This document shows, one piece after another, positions 1 through 7,459 of a stretch of 64,000 bases of DNA. Location of the stretch: positions 1 through 64,000 of the IMG/VR virus record IMGVR_UViG_3300008113_000014; one strand, given 5' to 3'. This DNA is from a virus. A program made the translations under genes and the position numbers. The notes beneath the pieces were generated by a model, which saw only the letters and a program-made list of their open reading frames with translations, had not been told where the DNA came from and made no database searches. Numbering within the stretch: position 1 is the stretch's first letter; each line of letters begins with the position of its first letter.

Positions 1-695
1 GTGATTAATGAGCGTGTTCCAGTTGCTGGAAGTGTTGCAACAAACTTTGCAACTCCAAAATCTGAAAGTGTAGCGCCAGTTGTAACTGTTGCTGTATCCA
101 TAACTGCTGTTGAAGCAAACACTGTTGCAGTGATTGACTTAGCAGATACCTTGTTACCAAATGTATCTGTTGGAGTTACTGAGATGTCTTGCTTTGTACC
201 AGCAGCACCAGCAGAAGGAGCAGATACTGTAAGAGTATTAATCTTTCCAGCAGTTCCCTGTACATAGTATGTAAGTGTTGTACCTTGGTTTGTGATTACA
301 ACTGTACCAATTGCTGTTGTCTTTGTGTAGACATAAAATGTTGCTGTTGTTCCTGTACCAGTTGCAATTGTCAAAGATGATGATCCTGATGTTGCTCCTA
401 CTGGTGCAGCAGTTGTGTGTAGTGCAGACACGATTGTTGCGTTTGTTGCTACGACTGAAACGCTTGTTCCAACATCAACTGTTGCAATAAACTTTAGTGC
501 GTCAGCAGCATCTACTGAGTTGTCTGCAGGTACTGGCAATGATGCAGGCGTTGCGATTGCTGAGTTTGTAGTATTTGCTACATTGTCAAGCGATACAGCG
601 ACTGTCATTACAGCAGCGTTTGCAGGCGTTGCTACGATTGTGCCCAAAGTCATGGCTGCAACCATGGCTAGTGCGATTTTCTTGAATGAATTCAT
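1..695 (-). CDS. Secreted Ig-like/S-layer-like protein, 3' end outside window
   Basis: This reading frame stays open from the ATG at 695 to the left edge, so about 231 residues are seen and the C-terminus is missing. The start has a strong AAGGAG site about ten bases upstream. Residues 1-27 form a clear Sec signal peptide (MNSFKKIALAM..., hydrophobic core, ending TPANA). The rest is rich in Thr, Ala, Val and Ser, almost without Cys or charged clusters, and includes a segment of the type seen in bacterial Ig-like (Big) domains (around D-I-S-V-T-P-T-D-T-F-G-N). It follows the terminase large subunit by 16 bases and is probably co-transcribed. The protein looks like an exported cell-surface or S-layer-like protein rather than a typical virion protein. 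Function is inferred only. Confidence 0.8.
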   Translation of the reverse strand, partial: MNSFKKIALAMVAAMTLGTIVATPANAAVMTVAVSLDNVANTTNSAIATPASLPVPADNSVDAADALKFIATVDVGTSVSVVATNATIVSALHTTAAPVGATSGSSSLTIATGTGTTATFYVYTKTTAIGTVVITNQGTTLTYYVQGTAGKINTLTVSAPSAGAAGTKQDISVTPTDTFGNKVSAKSITATVFASTAVMDTATVTTGATLSDFGVAKFVATLPATGTRSLI

Positions 696-711
696 TCGTT
701 CGTTCTCCTTG

Positions 712-2493
712 TTATATTAGTTTTAAGTTGTCAAGAAAGCTCTTAACATCTTCTGGCATTTGCCTGTCTTCTAAGTCTACCATAGACTCCTGTCTTCGTG
801 CAAGTTTGTCTGATGTTCCCCACGTATGAATATCTATTTCAAGATTCATTTCTTTTGGAGTATGAGAGATAGCACCAAATACCGCCCCACAAACAGCGTC
901 TGCTAGGTCCTTAGATTTTTTTCTAGGGTGATCAACACGATTACCCTTCATGATCTTTAACTCTGACATTTCTTCCAGAAGTAAAGGAATCATGGGCATA
1001 GCAACACGTTCTTCATAGATCATCATTGCTAAATCTTCGTAGTGTTTTTTTGCAACAGAAACAGTATCAGTTCTTATACCAACACCCTTAAGCTCTTGCT
1101 GAATATCAAATGATTGCCAACGGTCAAATGAAACCATTCCAATATTAAAACCTTGCCTTCTAAGGTTTTGAATCCATTGCTTAACCTGAGAAAGATCAAC
1201 TGGTCCTTCTGCTTTTGGTTCCCACCATGCTACTGCATCTACTACAACTATTGGTGCTATTTGTTCGTAATCTTTAATTACCTGAATATTTACCCACTTG
1301 TCTACGTGAGCAATTGCAACTGCACACTTGTCATGCTTTTGTGCAAGGTCAGCGTGAACGTAATAAATTTTATCTGGATCTGGTTTAAAGTTTTCTGAAA
1401 ACCTTCTAAAGCTGTCTACAGGATTAGTTAGTGTCATGCACTTAATAAGTTTATCTTTTTGTTTAAAGAAAGCATCTGATGCATATGTTGGCGTACACAA
1501 GAAACGCATCATTGCATCTCCAAGGTCTGTTAGAAATGCAATTTTAAAGTCATCAATCTTTCTTGTAGGATTGACATCCCACGTTGGGCGCTTTAGTGCA
1601 AGCACCTTTGGAATCTTGTAAGACAAGATGTGATCTTCTTCCCATGCTATTTCAAAAGAATTGTCTGGATGATCTTCTGGTAAATCTTCATTAATAATAA
1701 ACTTATGTGTCTTGTCTACTATTTCTTTTTCAGCAATTACAGCATCATAACGCTGAGAAATAAAGTCTCCTGGATATCTGGGGAACGAAAGAAGAACTAC
1801 CTTACCAAGGTCAGGGAAACGAGAATCTACGGTACCACGAAAAGCTTTATAGATATTATCAGCAGTCTTACCCTGCTCATTCCCTGTGGCTACTTCAGAT
1901 GCAAAACCAGAAATTTCATCAAGTACTGCCATAAAGAGGTTTAAACCTTCGTGTGATTCTCTTTCTGAGTGACCAGAGTAAACTGTAATTGATTTATCAA
2001 ACTCAATTGAGTCTGCTTTTGGGTAATACTTTCCTGCAAACCAAGGTGATCTTTCAATCTTTGATTTAAAACCTTTAAAGAAAACATTCTTTGCTTGTTG
2101 AGCGTTAATCGCAACGTTGATAATATCAATAGCATCTCCAGCAGGCTTTCCATAATACATAGCAGGCTCTTTGAGGCATAGCATTTTATATACTACATAT
2201 GCACAGGCTACTGTTGATACAAAGTCTTTTCCAGATCCCTTGCCAAGTTGCAAAATAATTTCATTCTTGGTATATTTTTTAAAGTATGCTTCACCATCTT
2301 CACCACGAATGTCTACTACATCTTCTTTACGATAAATCTGGCTCATTGCCTCAACGATGTCATATTGAATATCAGACAGCGGTGGTTGCCCAAGATAGTC
2401 TGGAGACTCAACAAATGTCTTTGCATCAACAGGCTTCTCAATAAAATGATTTTCTTTTAGAACCTCAAAGAAATCATTGAACGTCGTGGACAA
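712..2493 (-). CDS. terL: Terminase large subunit (packaging ATPase-nuclease)
   Basis: A 593-residue motor protein that translocates DNA into the prohead and cuts it. The N-terminal ATPase has a Walker A motif (LGKGSGKD, residues 83-90) and a Walker B with catalytic Glu (FMAVLDE, about 187-193). The C-terminal half has the RNase H-like nuclease signature: Asp in YVHADLA, Asp in VSFDRW, and Asp in KSKDLADAV. Length is normal for the family. It overlaps the small terminase gene by 20 bases, a standard terS-terL arrangement. Confidence 0.95.
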   Translation of the reverse strand: MSTTFNDFFEVLKENHFIEKPVDAKTFVESPDYLGQPPLSDIQYDIVEAMSQIYRKEDVVDIRGEDGEAYFKKYTKNEIILQLGKGSGKDFVSTVACAYVVYKMLCLKEPAMYYGKPAGDAIDIINVAINAQQAKNVFFKGFKSKIERSPWFAGKYYPKADSIEFDKSITVYSGHSERESHEGLNLFMAVLDEISGFASEVATGNEQGKTADNIYKAFRGTVDSRFPDLGKVVLLSFPRYPGDFISQRYDAVIAEKEIVDKTHKFIINEDLPEDHPDNSFEIAWEEDHILSYKIPKVLALKRPTWDVNPTRKIDDFKIAFLTDLGDAMMRFLCTPTYASDAFFKQKDKLIKCMTLTNPVDSFRRFSENFKPDPDKIYYVHADLAQKHDKCAVAIAHVDKWVNIQVIKDYEQIAPIVVVDAVAWWEPKAEGPVDLSQVKQWIQNLRRQGFNIGMVSFDRWQSFDIQQELKGVGIRTDTVSVAKKHYEDLAMMIYEERVAMPMIPLLLEEMSELKIMKGNRVDHPRKKSKDLADAVCGAVFGAISHTPKEMNLEIDIHTWGTSDKLARRQESMVDLEDRQMPEDVKSFLDNLKLI

Positions 2494-3010
2494 CTGTAAT
2501 CACTTCTCCCTCTTTTGCAATAACCGAAAGTCTTTGCATAATAATATCTCTAATCTCTGGATGCTCTGATGCAATCTCTCTCAATATTCCAACCAAAACT
2601 TCTTGACGGCGTTCAATTTCAACCATCTCTTCTGCAAGCTCTTTATTTTCAAGCAGTCCAGCTTTTTGTAGCATATCAATGCGCTTAGATTCAATATCCA
2701 TTACAAGTTTAATTGCACCAGTTTTTGCACTAAGATTATTTGTCATTGATGCTTCATCAATAACCTCATATGACTTAAGTATAAGCTTGCTGTAGTGTGC
2801 ATCTGCTCCAGCAAGTGCATCCTTAGCACGAGCACGAATTGCTGTATTGTTAGATGTTTTTTCTTTCCATTCGTCAATATATGCAACTACTCGTGTTCTT
2901 GGAATTGCTAACTCTTTAGATATGGTTGTTGGATCACTACCTTTTAGGTATTCCCCAACAACATCATTCATTATATCAAGATGCTTAATTAACTCTTCCT
3001 CAGTTGACAT
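2474..3010 (-). CDS. terS: Terminase small subunit, DNA-recognition
   Basis: A 178-residue protein with an N-terminal helix-turn-helix of the type 'G..P..IS.EL.IPRTRV..YI.EW' (about residues 19-48), followed by long charged helices suitable for ring oligomerisation. Small terminase subunits bind the packaging site and regulate the large subunit. The assignment rests on the HTH, helical content and position directly before terL. The start has a GAGGGAAAG site. Sequence identity within this family is always low, so the name is contextual. Confidence 0.75.
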   Translation of the reverse strand: MSTEEELIKHLDIMNDVVGEYLKGSDPTTISKELAIPRTRVVAYIDEWKEKTSNNTAIRARAKDALAGADAHYSKLILKSYEVIDEASMTNNLSAKTGAIKLVMDIESKRIDMLQKAGLLENKELAEEMVEIERRQEVLVGILREIASEHPEIRDIIMQRLSVIAKEGEVITVVHDVQ

Positions 3011-3242
3011 ACTTTCCCTCTAACCTATTAATTTCATCTTTAATATAAAAGATTGCTTTTTCAAGATCTTGAATAGTCTTTGACTCATCTTTTATGCCTG
3101 CTCTCCACAAATACTTAAAAGCATTGCCAATATTAAAATTACGATGACGAGTAATTTCTAAACATTCTACTCCAGAAGGGTCTGTTGTATAGTGTGAAGG
3201 ATGATTTACTTGATCTACTGTAATATTTAGATTATCACTCAT
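3000..3242 (-). CDS. DUF3310 small protein
   Basis: About 80 residues, starting at the ATG at 3242, which has GAGGAAAAAAAC upstream; a longer start would overlap the previous gene further. It shows the DUF3310 signature: N-H-P-x-H-Y near the N-terminus, an E-x-L-E-I segment, then G-N-A-F-K-Y-L-W-R-A-G-x-K and a D-L-x-K-A-x-x-Y-I helix. DUF3310 proteins are widespread in phages near replication and packaging genes. They are sometimes called nucleotide kinase-like, but the role is not established. It overlaps terS by 11 bases. Confidence 0.88.
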   Translation of the reverse strand: MSDNLNITVDQVNHPSHYTTDPSGVECLEITRHRNFNIGNAFKYLWRAGIKDESKTIQDLEKAIFYIKDEINRLEGKYVN

Positions 3243-3369
3243 AGTTTTTTTCCTCATCATCTTCCCAGTCAAATGCTTCTGGCATACCCCTTAAAGATGT
3301 AGCAACAAAAGTTATTCCAACAGCTCCTGCAACTGCTAATCCAATTAAAAGTTTTTGCATTCTATTCAT
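3235..3369 (-). CDS. Small single-pass membrane protein (44 aa)
   Basis: A short gene squeezed between DUF3310 and a tiny HTH gene. It begins MNRMQKLLIG and has one hydrophobic segment (about residues 7-25: small and aliphatic residues with an AGAVGI core), then an acidic tail (WEDDEEKNYE). The start overlaps the stop of the upstream gene (CGATGAATAG), and its stop overlaps the DUF3310 start, so the three are translationally coupled. The preserved frame with tight overlaps at both ends supports a real gene. Function unknown; an inner-membrane peptide is likely. Confidence 0.6.
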   Translation of the reverse strand: MNRMQKLLIGLAVAGAVGITFVATSLRGMPEAFDWEDDEEKNYE

Positions 3370-3521
3370 CGTCTGCTCTTTCTTAGTCCAAATTTTGCAA
3401 GGTAAACATATATTGTTTCAATACTGGCACCAGACTCTTTAGCAATTTCTTCTGGTGTTTTTTTATCAACAAGATATCGTTTCCTAAGCCAAACTTCATT
3501 TGTATATAGTTTACCAGCCAT
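3366..3521 (-). CDS. Mini helix-turn-helix DNA-binding protein (51 aa)
   Basis: Begins MAGKLYTNEV after an AAGGA site; an ATG three bases earlier is also possible. The body is a classic homeodomain/sigma-type HTH: an N-terminal helix W-L-R-K-R-Y, then T-P-E-E-I-A-K-E-S-G-A-S as first helix and turn, and I-E-T-I-Y-V-Y-L-A-K-F-G-L as recognition helix, ending in a basic R-K-S-R-R tail. Probably a phage regulator or a DNA-binding accessory. It overlaps the neighbours at both ends by a few bases. Confidence 0.7.
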   Translation of the reverse strand: MAGKLYTNEVWLRKRYLVDKKTPEEIAKESGASIETIYVYLAKFGLRKSRR

Positions 3522-3703
3522 CATAGGTCCTTGTCAATCTTAATGACTGGCTCAAGCCTATCCCAGTGACCCTTTGGGCTTCCCTTATATATTTGACCCG
3601 TTTCTCTATCAATTAGCAACCATTTAGTTGGAGCAAGTGTCCGCACAGTTAAAATAACATCTGCATCTTCCTCTTTAAATGTAAATGCTTCTCTTTCACT
3701 CAT
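3521..3703 (-). CDS. Hypothetical 60-aa protein
   Basis: I use the ATG at 3703, which overlaps the end of the resolvase gene (AATAATGAGTGA), giving a coupled start and a 60-residue acidic-then-basic protein beginning MSEREAFTFK. A longer frame upstream would add a hydrophobic stretch, but that stretch is the out-of-frame shadow of the resolvase C-terminus. The segment with TKWLLIDRETGQIYKG looks like a small beta-rich domain. No family recognised. Confidence 0.6.
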   Translation of the reverse strand: MSEREAFTFKEEDADVILTVRTLAPTKWLLIDRETGQIYKGSPKGHWDRLEPVIKIDKDL

Positions 3704-4265
3704 TATTGCCAACCGCCTTATCCCAATTATTGATAGACCAATGACCAATACCGCAAGCATCAGCCACGTCGTTGTCTGTAATGCTTCTATCATAGTTTAT
3801 ATTAATAAACTTAATAGTTCTTTCTTTTCTTAGGTTTCTTTCATAAGACTTATACCAGGAAACTGATTTGCCTGGGTTTTGAGATCTTATAAAAAGCTGT
3901 TCATCTTTAGATATTTTTTTGTTTCCAATATAGTTCTGCCATGTTATTGGAGAAACTCTTCCTATTTGTTTTGTCCCTGATTGTCCAGCTGCTCCAAGTA
4001 TTGCTCCCTGAACTAATGCAAGATCTGCTGCAGTTTTAGGGCTATTCATAAACACGGTATGCTCAATAACTATTGCTTCAAAGCCACCATGTATATCAAT
4101 AAATGCCTTAACTTTTTTACCAGCATCCATAACTTTTTCATACGTATTTTTTCCTTCAAAAGTAATTTTTCCAACACTAATTATGCTTTTTGTAAAAGTA
4201 TCAAACATTGCAAAAGCAAGGCTGTTTGTGCTAGCATCAATTGCACATATTTTTTTTGGTGTCAT
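3696..4265 (-). CDS. RuvC-like Holliday junction resolvase
   Basis: A 189-residue RNase H-fold nuclease. Acidic residues sit where RuvC places them: Asp10 in CAIDAS at the first strand, Glu68 in IVIEHT, and a cluster D164, D166, D169 in TDNDVADA. The A-I-D-A-S-T opening is typical for phage and mitochondrial-type RuvC relatives. It should cut branched DNA before packaging or during recombination, in line with nearby RecA and nucleases. Start at 4265 is chosen because GGGGA lies six bases upstream; an in-frame ATG at 4298 would overlap the previous gene. Confidence 0.85.
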   Translation of the reverse strand: MTPKKICAIDASTNSLAFAMFDTFTKSIISVGKITFEGKNTYEKVMDAGKKVKAFIDIHGGFEAIVIEHTVFMNSPKTAADLALVQGAILGAAGQSGTKQIGRVSPITWQNYIGNKKISKDEQLFIRSQNPGKSVSWYKSYERNLRKERTIKFININYDRSITDNDVADACGIGHWSINNWDKAVGNNE

Positions 4266-4278
4266 CTCTAATCCCCAT

Positions 4279-4569
4279 TTATTCTTGACCATACTCAAAA
4301 AATCCTTTTATCTGTTTTAACATTTTGTCTACTGCTTTTTTACTAACATTACAATTTGAACAAAAACCAGAATCATTATAGATAGAAAGGGAGGTGTCGC
4401 ATCCGCCTAAACATCTGCGATCCTTTCCCTTTCTTTTTTGTCTACGAGTAATCTGATATCTTTCATGAATTTTTTCTTTTGTAGCAAGGTCACGACATTC
4501 AAGGCTGCAGTAAATCTGATAACTGACCTTTGGATCAAACCTATTGTCACATCTACTACAAAGTTTCAC
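4279..4569 (-). CDS. Zinc-finger protein, recombination region
   Basis: A 96-residue basic protein with two likely zinc-binding knuckles: C-x2-C near the N-terminus (LCSRC) pairing with C-x3-C (YCSLEC), and a second set around CLGGC and FCSNC. The first set resembles short treble-clef fingers found in phage DNA-binding proteins and HNH-type enzymes, but I do not see the H-N-H catalytic residues. It overlaps the end of the Cas4-like gene. Likely nucleic-acid binding; exact role unknown. Confidence 0.65.
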   Translation of the reverse strand: MKLCSRCDNRFDPKVSYQIYCSLECRDLATKEKIHERYQITRRQKRKGKDRRCLGGCDTSLSIYNDSGFCSNCNVSKKAVDKMLKQIKGFFEYGQE

Positions 4570-5341
4570 TCAATTCCTCCAGAGAGGCTATCTTAACTAC
4601 GCCTGCTCCTGCTTCGTCACATGCTTTTCTAATTGGACAGTTTTTGCAAACCTTTGAGTTTGCTCTGTAGTTCTTTGTTGGAAGTTCTTTAACTTCCCAA
4701 GACTTACGAACAACTCTCATCCATTCAAAAGCTTCATCAATCCACTTTCGGTAATGATCATTTACCTCAACTGGAATTACAAGAAGTTCGTGGTTGTTTT
4801 TATTTTCATAAATAAGAACACCCTTTGCTTTTTTAAGAATCTTCATGTAAATCAGTATCTGTACAACGTGACCCATCTTAGGCTTACCTGTACGTTTACG
4901 ATACTCAAACACTTCGTTATTGGTTGTCTTTACTTCAACAACAACCTCTTCGCCTTTCCAATTAATAAAGTTATCTACGTAACCAAAAATTGGAGGATCA
5001 TCATTAAAAATCTTAAACTCTGAATCAATTGAAATACCAGAGTTTTTAAAAGCTTCCTCAATTCTTCCATGCGCCAGAGTTCCGTTGCTCATATTTGCAA
5101 CAGCATATGGATCAGAGTTATCTTCAAAAATAGCACCCTCAAATGCAAGGTACCAGTATCTTGGACATTCTCCATGTCCGTATGCAATAGTAGAAGGACC
5201 AAAAGTCTTCTTCTGTGTATGCTTAGGCTCACGCCCTACAAGATACCCTGCTTCAATAGCTTTTACAAGCTCTCTGGCATCAATAGCTGCTGGGGTCTCA
5301 ACTTCTTTAATCATTATTTGCTTTAGTAAATTTTTTGTCAT
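4556..5341 (-). CDS. Cas4/RecB-like nuclease with Fe-S cluster
   Basis: A 261-residue PD-(D/E)xK exonuclease. Catalytic residues are Asp123 (FGYVDN) and E136-V-K138 (VVVEVKTT), followed by the QxxxY helix (VVQILIY). Four cysteines fit the 4Fe-4S cluster of Cas4/AddB nucleases: C59 in GECPRYWY and C232, C235, C241 in VCKNCPIRKAC. It probably trims DNA ends for RecA-mediated recombination or attacks host DNA; no CRISPR array is present. The ATG at 5341 is chosen because it has AAAGGA upstream and lies just after an extended -10 promoter; the frame is open further upstream without support. Confidence 0.87.
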   Translation of the reverse strand: MTKNLLKQIMIKEVETPAAIDARELVKAIEAGYLVGREPKHTQKKTFGPSTIAYGHGECPRYWYLAFEGAIFEDNSDPYAVANMSNGTLAHGRIEEAFKNSGISIDSEFKIFNDDPPIFGYVDNFINWKGEEVVVEVKTTNNEVFEYRKRTGKPKMGHVVQILIYMKILKKAKGVLIYENKNNHELLVIPVEVNDHYRKWIDEAFEWMRVVRKSWEVKELPTKNYRANSKVCKNCPIRKACDEAGAGVVKIASLEELSETL

Positions 5342-5361
5342 TTCATTCCTTTGTTTATATA

Positions 5362-5367
5362 AGTATA
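5362..5367 (-). promoter_or_regulatory. Extended -10 promoter for the nuclease operon
   Basis: Minus-strand TGGTATACT, with an expected transcript start about 14 bases before the ATG at 5341. No good -35 is seen; the TG extension probably compensates. It matches the other extended -10 elements in this window. Confidence 0.55.
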
Positions 5368-5372
5368 CCAGG

Positions 5373-5681
5373 TTAGCGCATAATGTATTTGAGTGCTGAT
5401 ACCAAGTTGTTGATTGATTCTGCTGCCGTGTAATAAATGTTCTTCTTTGCCCTGTCATTTTTGTCAACATTTGCCATCCAGGTTGCCTTGAATGCCATCT
5501 TTGCTGCAATTGCCTGAAGTCTAACAATCTCTATAGTTGCCACATTAAGAGGAATATCAGGCTTAATAATGATCTTAGCAATAAATGTCAAGGCTGCCGT
5601 CAACTCCTCATCTTTCATATAGTCTGCTATTTCAGATAATCCATCTACCATTTCTATCGTTGTTTGTTGTTGTTCACTCAT
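5373..5681 (-). CDS. Conserved phage protein, helical (102 aa)
   Basis: A 102-residue mostly helical protein with no Cys or known catalytic motif. It starts with a short polar stretch (MSEQQQ) and continues with alternating acidic and aliphatic helices, including IVRLQAIAAKMAFKA. It sits in the recombination operon between the Hjc-like and Cas4-like nucleases and overlaps the upstream gene by eight bases, so it may be an accessory to DNA processing. Family not recognised. Confidence 0.65.
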   Translation of the reverse strand: MSEQQQTTIEMVDGLSEIADYMKDEELTAALTFIAKIIIKPDIPLNVATIEIVRLQAIAAKMAFKATWMANVDKNDRAKKNIYYTAAESINNLVSALKYIMR

Positions 5682-5964
5682 ATTCTTCTCCTGTCATCTG
5701 CTCTATTATTTCAAACTCAGTTATCATCAATCGTACCTTTGAATTTCCATCACCAAGTACTACGAGTATTGCTGGATCGTTGCCATTTCTTATAGCATCT
5801 GTAACAGCCTTAGCCCAAACATCTTTATTTAAAGTAAAAGATTTAGAGCATTCTTTAAAATCTACAGTAAAGTTTTTCCAAGTAGCATCACCCTTGTGTG
5901 TGTTGCGACCAGAGTTCTTGTGCTGCTTGGCACCGATTCTTTTACTTTCCGATCTTTCGCTCAA
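5674..5964 (-). CDS. Small Hjc-like PD-(D/E)xK nuclease
   Basis: A 96-residue basic protein that fits a family of small phage nucleases related to archaeal Hjc. Its layout is a basic N-terminal helix, a loop rich in Gly/His/Lys, then G-D26-A and V-D35-F-K37-E, which matches the metal-binding Asp and D-x-K pair, then a helix and the strand A-I-L-V-V-L. Such proteins cleave branched DNA. The window would then have two different junction-cutting enzymes (this and RuvC-like). The identification is from motif spacing only. Confidence 0.6.
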   Translation of the reverse strand: MSERSESKRIGAKQHKNSGRNTHKGDATWKNFTVDFKECSKSFTLNKDVWAKAVTDAIRNGNDPAILVVLGDGNSKVRLMITEFEIIEQMTGEEYE

Positions 5965-6124
5965 AGTCTTTCCTTGTCATTATAAGTGGAACCTTAGATA
6001 AATGTTTTTGACTACAAAGCCATGTAAGGTCTGCACTATCTAACCAAAGCCTTAAAGATGTAACTTCTTCGCTACATTTTTTACATGGAAACTTTCCAGG
6101 AAATACTTTAAATTTTTCAGACAT
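5942..6124 (-). CDS. Small zinc-binding protein (60 aa)
   Basis: A 60-residue protein with C-x2-C (PCKKC) and a later Cys plus His (WLCSQKH), compatible with a zinc ribbon or knuckle. It overlaps recA at its 5' end and the Hjc-like gene at its 3' end, so it belongs to the recombination operon. A nucleic-acid-binding role is plausible. No family recognised. Confidence 0.55.
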   Translation of the reverse strand: MSEKFKVFPGKFPCKKCSEEVTSLRLWLDSADLTWLCSQKHLSKVPLIMTRKDFERKIGK

Positions 6125-7130
6125 TTAGAATTTTATTCTTTATTGTCTCTTGAAGATCTAGGTCTTCTCTTACCCTGTTTACAAAACCATCACGACCCTG
6201 TACTTTTGAACCGTCTGGCAATACATACCAAGCTCCAGTGCGTTCTACTATGCCCATCATTTCAGCCGTATCAACAAGATCACCAATGCTATCAATACCA
6301 ACATTATCTCCCCTGAAATAAAAGTCATACTCGCCAGACTGAAAGCCAGGAGAAGTCTTAGAAAATTGGAGTTCCCAGCGAATCTTGCGACCAACTTTTT
6401 CTTCAATGAGTTTATCTCCAACATGAATCTTGCCTTTAATTGCTTGATTGTCGGATTCCGATGAAAATAATTTAATAACAGTAGAAGAATAGAACTTAGT
6501 AGCTTGACCACCAGTAGGCTGCTGGCTAGTATACATAGCACTAATGTTGTTACGAGACTGACTAATAAGAACAAGCATTGTAGGCTTAACCTTATTGTTA
6601 GCATAGTTAAGCATTTTCCAAGCGTTGCTAAAGTCTCTAGACTCTGCACCAATTTGTTTGGTATTTTCAAGTTGTTTAAGTTCATCTGAGTCCTTTTCAA
6701 AATAGATTGCTGGTAATAAAGAAGTTATAGAATCAATAACAATAATATCAACTCCTGCATTCATAAGATTAGTTCCAACATCAACCATCTCATTAATTGT
6801 ACGACATTGAGAAACAATAAGCTTTGAAGAGTCTACGCCAAGTCCTTCTGCCCACTTTTTGTCATATGACATTTCAGCATCAATCCATGCACAGATCTTT
6901 CCTTCCTTCTGTGCTAGACCTATCATCTGAAGGCATAGAGAGGACTTTGCAGAGGACTTAGAGCCCCATACCAGTACTTGGCGACCATAAGGTAGACCAC
7001 CGTTTAGAGCACGGTTTAAACCAAAACTAGGTGTCTCTGCATACTGTGTTGCTGGGATAGTATCTCCAGCCATTACTGTCTTTCTAAGCTTTGGACTAAG
7101 CTGAGCCAATACTTCTTCTACTGTTAGCAT
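6117..7130 (-). CDS. recA: RecA-like recombinase
   Basis: A 337-residue strand-exchange ATPase. It has the RecA opening in which a segment P-S-F-G-L-N-R-A-L-N-G-G-L-P-x-G precedes Walker A (GSKSSAKS, residues 56-63; an Ala replaces the usual Gly before Lys). Walker B is VDIIVIDS. The ssDNA-binding loop is seen as the segment around ISQSRNN and PTGGQATKFYSS. The protein lacks the long C-terminal domain of cellular RecA, as many phage versions do. It drives recombination-dependent replication with the polymerase and nucleases around it. Confidence 0.92.
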   Translation of the reverse strand: MLTVEEVLAQLSPKLRKTVMAGDTIPATQYAETPSFGLNRALNGGLPYGRQVLVWGSKSSAKSSLCLQMIGLAQKEGKICAWIDAEMSYDKKWAEGLGVDSSKLIVSQCRTINEMVDVGTNLMNAGVDIIVIDSITSLLPAIYFEKDSDELKQLENTKQIGAESRDFSNAWKMLNYANNKVKPTMLVLISQSRNNISAMYTSQQPTGGQATKFYSSTVIKLFSSESDNQAIKGKIHVGDKLIEEKVGRKIRWELQFSKTSPGFQSGEYDFYFRGDNVGIDSIGDLVDTAEMMGIVERTGAWYVLPDGSKVQGRDGFVNRVREDLDLQETIKNKILNV

Positions 7131-7459
7131 TAGAATCGTACCCCATGCTTCTTTGGTCTATCTTGATTTTTTTCCATCTTTTGTTTGACTGCAGAGTCTA
7201 ATGATTTAGTTACATACCCTGCTTTTAGCATACCTGCATAAAGATCCAGAGTGCGGATAATAATATCTGCAAACTCATCCGACAGCTGGCTTGGCTCCAT
7301 GTCTTTTCTTAGTGCTTCCATTGCTTCAACAACTTCAGACACAATCATCATCATTTGTTTTGTCACAAAGATTTCATCTGCTGGTCTATCCCAAAATCCT
7401 TTTTCTACTGCATTTGCATGTATCTTCTCTGCTAAAACATCAAACACTTTCCACCTCAT
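7130..7459 (-). CDS. MazG-like nucleotide pyrophosphohydrolase
   Basis: A 109-residue all-alpha NTP-PPase. The E-x2-E helix (SEVVEAMEAL) and downstream D-E-x-A-D-I-I-I-R (E-x2-D) are the metal-binding motif of the MazG/dUTPase-beta superfamily. The phage protein may cleanse unusual dNTPs or alter host (p)ppGpp signalling. Its stop overlaps the recA start, and its start overlaps the polymerase 3' end by 20 bases. Confidence 0.85.
   Translation of the reverse strand: MRWKVFDVLAEKIHANAVEKGFWDRPADEIFVTKQMMMIVSEVVEAMEALRKDMEPSQLSDEFADIIIRTLDLYAGMLKAGYVTKSLDSAVKQKMEKNQDRPKKHGVRF

Noticed and set aside
1-720. Three plus-strand open frames at the left edge
   Set aside because: They are low-complexity shadows; the minus strand has a continuous frame with a signal peptide and a strong ribosome binding site.
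3704-3793. N-terminal hydrophobic extension of the 60-aa gene
   Set aside because: It is the out-of-frame reading of the RuvC-like C-terminus, whose conserved Asp cluster confirms the other frame.
6257-6700. Hydrophobic minus-strand frame of 147 aa inside recA
   Set aside because: It lies wholly within the conserved RecA coding region in another frame and has no ribosome binding site.
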